A stretch of DNA of 64,000 nt from Simplicispira lacusdiani (GTDB lineage Bacteria > Pseudomonadota > Gammaproteobacteria > Burkholderiales > Burkholderiaceae_C): positions 1 through 64,000 of the forward strand of contig NZ_QXGR01000007.1 in assembly GCF_003604195.1 (NCBI RefSeq), in the 5' to 3' direction. The notes under the pieces were generated by a model that saw only the letters and a list, made by a program, of their open reading frames with translations, did not search any database and had not been told where the DNA came from. Below are positions 59,600 to 64,000 of this stretch, one piece after another. Both the position numbers and the translations under genes were made by a program. The stretch's first letter is position 1; each line of letters opens with the position of its first letter.

Positions 59600-61059
59600 G
59601 AACCTGCTCCTTCGGTCACGGCGCCCTCCTGCTCGGCCCGTGGCGCAAGGCACCAGCGCCAAGCGCCTGCGGAGTCGGCCGTGCCCGCCTGCCCGCCCGC
59701 GATGACTGCGCCGCTCTCGGCCCGTGCCGGATCGGCCAGCACCTTCCATTCCTTCCAACCGGCCACCCCCCGGCCCAGATCGTCGAGCAGGGCCTGCCGG
59801 GCCCGGGGCAGCAGGCCCGGCGACGGCCGGATCTCGAAGGACCACTGCGTCCAGGTCTTGCTGCTTTCGACCTGCACGGCGGGCTGCTGCCCCGCATCGG
59901 CCGGCGCGCTGGCGCAGGCCTGGGGGACCAGCGCCATCTCCATGCGCAACAGATCGGCCTGGGGCTGTGCCTGCAAGAGCTGGCCCAACCGCCACAGGGG
60001 TTCGGGCAACGCGATACCCGGCTGCAGTTCGCTCTCGCGCACCTGCATGGCCAGCCTCAACAGCGCGATATCCATGCCGCTCGACGCGATACCCTGCCGC
60101 AGGGCTTGGGCCGTCTGGTTCAAGGCCACGGCCTGCTGCTGTGCGTGGCGTGCCTGCTGCATGCTGTCCAGCACGCCATGCGCCTGCTGGTACAGGCCCG
60201 CCACGGCCACCAGGGCCAGCGCCGCGCCTGCCAGATGGAGTGCCTGCCGCGCCTTGCCCGCCAGGAAATGGCGGCGCAGTTCCGTCGGGGCGAGCTGGCC
60301 CGGCGTGCGGCCATGCGCCAATGCCAGCACTTCGGCCAGCACGCCGCGCGGATGGCGCACGGGCACCGGGGGCAGGAGGTTCAGCCCCTGGGCCTGCAAG
60401 GCCTCGGCGAAGCCGGGGTCCGGCTGCATCAGCACCACGCCGGGCGAGGCCGCGCGGTCGAGCACCCGGGTGTCCACCAGGTACTTGAGGGTCTGGCCAA
60501 CTTCCTGCACCTGCTGCTGCGGATCGAGGTCGAGCAGCAGGCGCGAGAACACCGGCACATGGTCGTGCAGCAGCACCATGCGCATGCCGTAGGGCAGGGC
60601 CAGGCACAGGAACAGCCAGCCGCTGGCGGGCAGGCCATGCTGCAGCCCGGCCCAGCGGGCCATGAGGTAGCTCAGCGTCCATACGCCTTCCAGCGGGCGC
60701 TGCTGTTGCGACTGCGCGTCGAGCAGCGCGCGCAGGGGCTGCGATGACACGCCAACCGCGTTGAGCGCGAAGGCCTTGGGCAGGAGGGGCTGGCGGGAGG
60801 CCGGCTGCCAGGTGGCACGCAGCGGCACGTCGGGCAGCAGGGTCTGGAACTGCACCTGGATGAAGCCGGCACGGTCCGAGCCCATGAGGGCCGGCACCTC
60901 GATGCGGACATGGGTCTCCTCGATCAGGTCGGCCACCACGCGCACCGGAACATGCGCTGCCGGCGGCTGGGCCAACGGCAGACCGGCGGCGTCGTGCCAT
61001 TGGGCTTGGAGCGGCTGCACCAGCAGCAGCCCCGACCGTGCGCTTGCCATGGATGTCAT
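59596..61059 (-). CDS. PilM/PilN (GspL)-like inner-membrane assembly protein
   Basis: This 487-residue protein has an N-terminal soluble region of about 265 residues, one membrane helix (ARQALHLAGAALALVAVAGLY), then a coiled coil (HGVLDSMQQARHAQQQAVAL) and a periplasmic domain. This is the PilM-PilN or GspL bitopic layout in one chain. The actin-like ATPase motifs of PilM are not evident, so the N-terminal part may be a degenerate version. Its start overlaps the platform-protein stop (ATGA) and its stop overlaps the PilO-like start. It probably couples the cytoplasmic ATPase to the periplasmic parts. Confidence 0.62.
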   Translation of the reverse strand: MTSMASARSGLLLVQPLQAQWHDAAGLPLAQPPAAHVPVRVVADLIEETHVRIEVPALMGSDRAGFIQVQFQTLLPDVPLRATWQPASRQPLLPKAFALNAVGVSSQPLRALLDAQSQQQRPLEGVWTLSYLMARWAGLQHGLPASGWLFLCLALPYGMRMVLLHDHVPVFSRLLLDLDPQQQVQEVGQTLKYLVDTRVLDRAASPGVVLMQPDPGFAEALQAQGLNLLPPVPVRHPRGVLAEVLALAHGRTPGQLAPTELRRHFLAGKARQALHLAGAALALVAVAGLYQQAHGVLDSMQQARHAQQQAVALNQTAQALRQGIASSGMDIALLRLAMQVRESELQPGIALPEPLWRLGQLLQAQPQADLLRMEMALVPQACASAPADAGQQPAVQVESSKTWTQWSFEIRPSPGLLPRARQALLDDLGRGVAGWKEWKVLADPARAESGAVIAGGQAGTADSAGAWRWCLAPRAEQEGAVTEGAGS

Positions 61060-62255
61060 GTCCGGATCTTGGAGATGGTGTCGTAGATAGGGCCGAGCAC
61101 GGCCAGCATGATCCAGCCCAGGATCAGGCCCAGCACGACGGTGAGCACGGGCTCGATCAACGCCTGCACCTTGCCGATGGACTCGTCGATGTCGCGGGTG
61201 AAGAAGTAGCTGACGTTGCTCAGCGCCTCGTCCAGCGCGCCGGTGGCCTCGCCCACGCGCAGCATGCGCACCACCAGCGAGGGAAACAGGTTCTCCATGG
61301 CGAACGCGTCGCTGATGGACGAGCCGTTGGCGATGCGCTCGCGCGCGCGCACCAGCGCGCGCTGCACGGGCAGGTTGCCGGTGATCTTCTCGCAGTAGCC
61401 CAGGGCCTCGATCACCGGGATGCCGGTGCGGTACATGAGGCCGAAGCTGTCGGTCAGCCGCGCCAGGATGATCTTCTTGATGACCGGCCCGACGGCGGGC
61501 AGGGCCAGCAGCGCGCGGTGCAGCCGGAAGCGCACCTCTTCGTTCGCGCGGGCCGCCGCCGACAGTGCCACGATGGCCACCACGGGCGTGGGCAGGATGA
61601 GCCACCAGTAGGCCACGAAGGCCTCGGAGATCCAGATCAGCAGGCGCGTCTGGAACGGTATTTCCTGGCCCATGTTGCGGATGAAGCTGACCAGCTGCGG
61701 CACCAGGTACACCATCAGGAACACCACCACGCCGGTGATGGTGACGGTGACGAAGGCCGGGTACATGAGCAGCTTCTTGGTCTGCGCCGCCAGTTCGGCC
61801 TGCCACTTGAGCGAGCGCACCAGTTCCCCCAGCACCTCGGCCAGCTGGCCGCTGACCTCGCCCGAGCGCACCAGGTGGACCATGACCTCGGAGAAGATGC
61901 CCGGGTCGGCGGCCATGGCGTCGGCCAGCGTGCTGCCGCTCTGGATGCGGTCCATCAGGCTGGCCGCCACCTGGCGCAGCTCCAGGCTGTCGGCGCCGTC
62001 GCGCAGGTCCTGCAGGGCGGTCATCATGGGCACGCCCGCGCGCAGCAGCATCTGGACGTGGAACAGCAGGTTGATGAGCTCGCGCGTGGGCAGGCCCGCC
62101 GTGCGCACCGCGCGGCGCCGCACCTCGCTGGCGCGGATGAGCGAAAGCCCCGCCGCGCGCAGCTGCGCCTGCATGTCGGCCAGATGCAGGGCCGTGACAT
62201 CGCCCTTGACGACCTCGCCCGCGGCGTTGATGGCACGGTAACGGAATCTGGCCAT
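61056..62255 (-). CDS. GspF/PilC-family pilus assembly platform protein
   Basis: This 399-residue polytopic platform protein begins MARFRYRAINAAGEVVKGDV, the usual GspF N-terminal (DxxG) segment. Two homologous cytoplasmic domains carry LLRAGVPMMTALQDL and GIPVIEALGYCEKI, with SGEVSGQLAEVL and VGEATGALDEAL as the paired G-E motifs. Three membrane helices follow the family pattern. It connects the ATPase to pilin assembly. It starts three bases after the ATPase gene and overlaps the next gene. Confidence 0.93.
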   Translation of the reverse strand: MARFRYRAINAAGEVVKGDVTALHLADMQAQLRAAGLSLIRASEVRRRAVRTAGLPTRELINLLFHVQMLLRAGVPMMTALQDLRDGADSLELRQVAASLMDRIQSGSTLADAMAADPGIFSEVMVHLVRSGEVSGQLAEVLGELVRSLKWQAELAAQTKKLLMYPAFVTVTITGVVVFLMVYLVPQLVSFIRNMGQEIPFQTRLLIWISEAFVAYWWLILPTPVVAIVALSAAARANEEVRFRLHRALLALPAVGPVIKKIILARLTDSFGLMYRTGIPVIEALGYCEKITGNLPVQRALVRARERIANGSSISDAFAMENLFPSLVVRMLRVGEATGALDEALSNVSYFFTRDIDESIGKVQALIEPVLTVVLGLILGWIMLAVLGPIYDTISKIRT

Positions 62256-62258
62256 GCC

Positions 62259-63992
62259 CTACCCTGCCAGCCTCACGGTCAGGTCGACCACGCGGCCCAC
62301 CTCTTCGATGCTGGTGATGCCTTCGAGCACGCGGCGCAGGCCGTCCTCGGCGATGGGTGTGAAACCCTGGGCCAGCGCATGGGCCGACAGCTCGCCCAGC
62401 GAGGCATTGCGGGTGATGAGTTCATCGAGGCTGCTGTCCATGCGCAGCAGTTCCATGATGGCCAGGCGGCCCTTGTAGCTCTGGAAGCCGCAGGCCTCGC
62501 AGCCGCCGGCATGGGGGCGGTAGATGGTGCGGCCCAGGGCCTGGTCGCCCAGCACGCGCGCCTCGATGCTCCCCGGCGCCACCTCGACGGGTTCGCGGCA
62601 GTGCGTGCACAGGCGGCGCAGCAGGCGCTGGGCGATGATGCCGATGATGTTGCCGGCCATCACCTCGGGCGAGACGCCCAGGTCCTTGATGCGCTGGAAA
62701 CTGCGCAGGGCCGAATTGGTGTGCAGGGTGGTGAACACCTGGTGGCCCGTCATGGCGGCGCGGAAGGCCATCTCGGCGGTGTCCTTGTCGCGCACCTCGC
62801 CCACGAGGATGATGTCCGGGTCCTGGCGCATCAGCGAGCGCACGCCGTCGGAGAAGTCGATCTTGCTGCCGTCGGCGATGGAGGTCTGCCGGATGCGCGT
62901 GATGGGGTACTCCACCGGGTCTTCCAGCGTCATGATGTTGACGCTTTCCTCGTTCATGTGGCTGAGGACGGAATACAGCGTGGTGGTCTTGCCCGAGCCC
63001 GTCGGCCCGGTCACGAGGATGATGCCCTCGGGGCGCGCCAGCATCAGGTTGAGGATGTCGTACTGCCGGTCGGTCAGGCCCAGCTTGTCATAGTCCACGA
63101 TGCCGCGCTTGGCATCGAGCACGCGCAGCACGAAGTTCTCGCCATGGATGGTGGGCTGCACGGCGGCGCGGAAATCCACGTTGCGCCCGCCGATCGAGAG
63201 CGACACGCGGCCGTCCTGCGGCGCGCGGCTTTCGGCGATGTTCATGCCCGCCACCAGCTTGAGGCGCACCAGCATGCCGGCCCAGTAGCGCCCGTGCAGC
63301 ACCCGCACCTGGCGCAGCACGCCGTCGATGCGGTAGCGGATGCGCAGGAACTGGCCTTCGGGCTCGAAGTGGATGTCCGAGGCGAGCTTGTGCACCCCAT
63401 CCGACAGCAGCGCATCGACCAGGCGCACCACCGGGTGGCTGTAACCGCCCTGCCCCTGTGTGAGCGAGGCCATGTCGATCTGGCCGGTCTCGATCTCGTG
63501 GATGATGCCGTCGATCGACAGCTCGTAGCCGTAGAACTGGTCGATGGCGCCCAGCACGTCGGCCGCGCTGGCCAGGCGCCAGGAAATGTTGACCCCCAGG
63601 CCCACATGGGCGCGGATCTGGTCGGCAGCGATGATGTCGTTGGGCTTGGGGCTGGCCAGCACCAGCTTCTGCGTTTCGGGCGTGAACGACACCGGGAACA
63701 CCTGGAAGCGGCTGGCCATGGCCTTGGGCAGGCGCTGCAGGGCCTCGGGGTCGGCCAGCACCGTCTGCAGCAGGATGGTCTGCTGGCCCAGGGTCTGGCC
63801 CAGGGCCTCGCGCATGGCCTCCTCGGTCACGAAGCCCAGCGCGATCAGCGCGTCGCCGAGCTGCTTACCGGTCTTCTTCTGTTCGAGCAGGGCGATCTGG
63901 ATCTGGTCGGCCGACACCAGGCCCATGTGCTGCAAGCGGTCGCCCAGGCGCATGGCCGGGCGCGCAGCGGCCGCGGATTGGGGTTCGGTCAT
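62259..63992 (-). CDS. GspE/PilB/MshE-type assembly ATPase with MshEN domain
   Basis: This 577-residue hexameric ATPase drives pilin polymerisation. Residues 15-67 form an MshEN-type c-di-GMP-binding pair: a complete 24-residue motif beginning RLG at 15 and ending LLEQ at 38, a five-residue spacer, then a degenerate second motif (QLGDALIALGFV) whose first Arg and last Gln are replaced. The motor has Walker A GPTGSGKTTTLYS, Asp box EDPVEYP, Walker B ILVGEVRD and His box TGHQVFTTLHTN. A zinc tetracysteine (CTHC, CEACG) completes it. It is the first gene of the visible cluster. The upstream region is cut by the window end. Confidence 0.93.
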   Translation of the reverse strand: MTEPQSAAAARPAMRLGDRLQHMGLVSADQIQIALLEQKKTGKQLGDALIALGFVTEEAMREALGQTLGQQTILLQTVLADPEALQRLPKAMASRFQVFPVSFTPETQKLVLASPKPNDIIAADQIRAHVGLGVNISWRLASAADVLGAIDQFYGYELSIDGIIHEIETGQIDMASLTQGQGGYSHPVVRLVDALLSDGVHKLASDIHFEPEGQFLRIRYRIDGVLRQVRVLHGRYWAGMLVRLKLVAGMNIAESRAPQDGRVSLSIGGRNVDFRAAVQPTIHGENFVLRVLDAKRGIVDYDKLGLTDRQYDILNLMLARPEGIILVTGPTGSGKTTTLYSVLSHMNEESVNIMTLEDPVEYPITRIRQTSIADGSKIDFSDGVRSLMRQDPDIILVGEVRDKDTAEMAFRAAMTGHQVFTTLHTNSALRSFQRIKDLGVSPEVMAGNIIGIIAQRLLRRLCTHCREPVEVAPGSIEARVLGDQALGRTIYRPHAGGCEACGFQSYKGRLAIMELLRMDSSLDELITRNASLGELSAHALAQGFTPIAEDGLRRVLEGITSIEEVGRVVDLTVRLAG

Positions 63993-64000
63993 TGGGACAA

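Noticed and set aside
58994..61000. A 668-codon frame covering the PilO-like gene and part of the PilMN-like gene
   Set aside because: Only its last 201 codons are protein-like and begin at a proper ATG overlapping the upstream stop. The rest is the wrong frame of the PilMN-like gene.

Overview
The window is a GC-rich chromosomal segment with dense, mostly housekeeping gene content. It suggests a betaproteobacterium of the Comamonadaceae (Acidovorax/Alicycliphilus-like). The basis is the rpsP-rimM-trmD-rplS order, the BPSS1780-type membrane protein, the trxB-ftsK-lolA-rarA neighbourhood, and short interspersed repeats of a kind I associate with comamonads. The genus is inference. I see no rRNA operon, phage, insertion sequence or CRISPR array. 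Codon use is uniform except for small AT-rich islands that coincide with a dyad-symmetric repeat family. No gene-free stretch exceeds about 300 bases.

Layout. 1-13.5 kb: end of an unidentified gene, azlCD (branched-chain amino acid export), polA, small secreted proteins, a serine hydrolase, thrB, a BPSS1780 membrane protein overlapping a FecR-domain protein, phoX behind a four-unit Pho box, and a DUF3592 protein. 13.5-21.7 kb: uvrD, a MotAB-like stator pair, a secreted CxxC protein, guaC, an esterase and a dehydrogenase. 21.8-27.3 kb: tRNA-Lys(CTT), then three c-di-GMP-related genes (GAF-GGDEF, an HD-GYP relative without its HD pair, duplicated PAS-GGDEF) around a Bcr/CflA exporter. 27.3-41 kb: rhlE, orn, an M48 protease, phhB, rsgA, hisC, a CobD-like protein, a NUDIX hydrolase, the rplS-trmD-rimM-rpsP operon, an acetyltransferase, a TM2 protein, a Pit phosphate transporter with its DUF47 partner, and DUF486. 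41-53.4 kb: livHMGF without a binding protein, rarA, DUF488-UDG-DUF1304, lolA, ftsK, a Crp/Fnr regulator, trxB and rpmB-rpmG.

53.5-64 kb: an eleven-gene, tightly overlapping minus-strand cluster encodes a type IV pilus/type II secretion-like machine. It has an assembly ATPase with an apparent c-di-GMP-binding MshEN domain, a platform protein, PilMN-, PilO- and MshK-like inner-membrane parts, three prepilin-like proteins, a small membrane protein and a dedicated response regulator/histidine kinase pair. This is the best candidate for a poorly described system in the window. The cluster probably continues beyond the right edge.

Two themes cross the window. Phosphate: phoX with a Pho box, and Pit/DUF47. 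Cyclic-di-GMP: three signalling proteins and a probable c-di-GMP-sensing pilus ATPase. A third feature is the AT-rich interspersed repeat family. At least eleven copies lie between genes and, in frame, inside genes (uvrD, rsgA, rarA, two secreted proteins), where they shape linkers, a stop codon and a start region.
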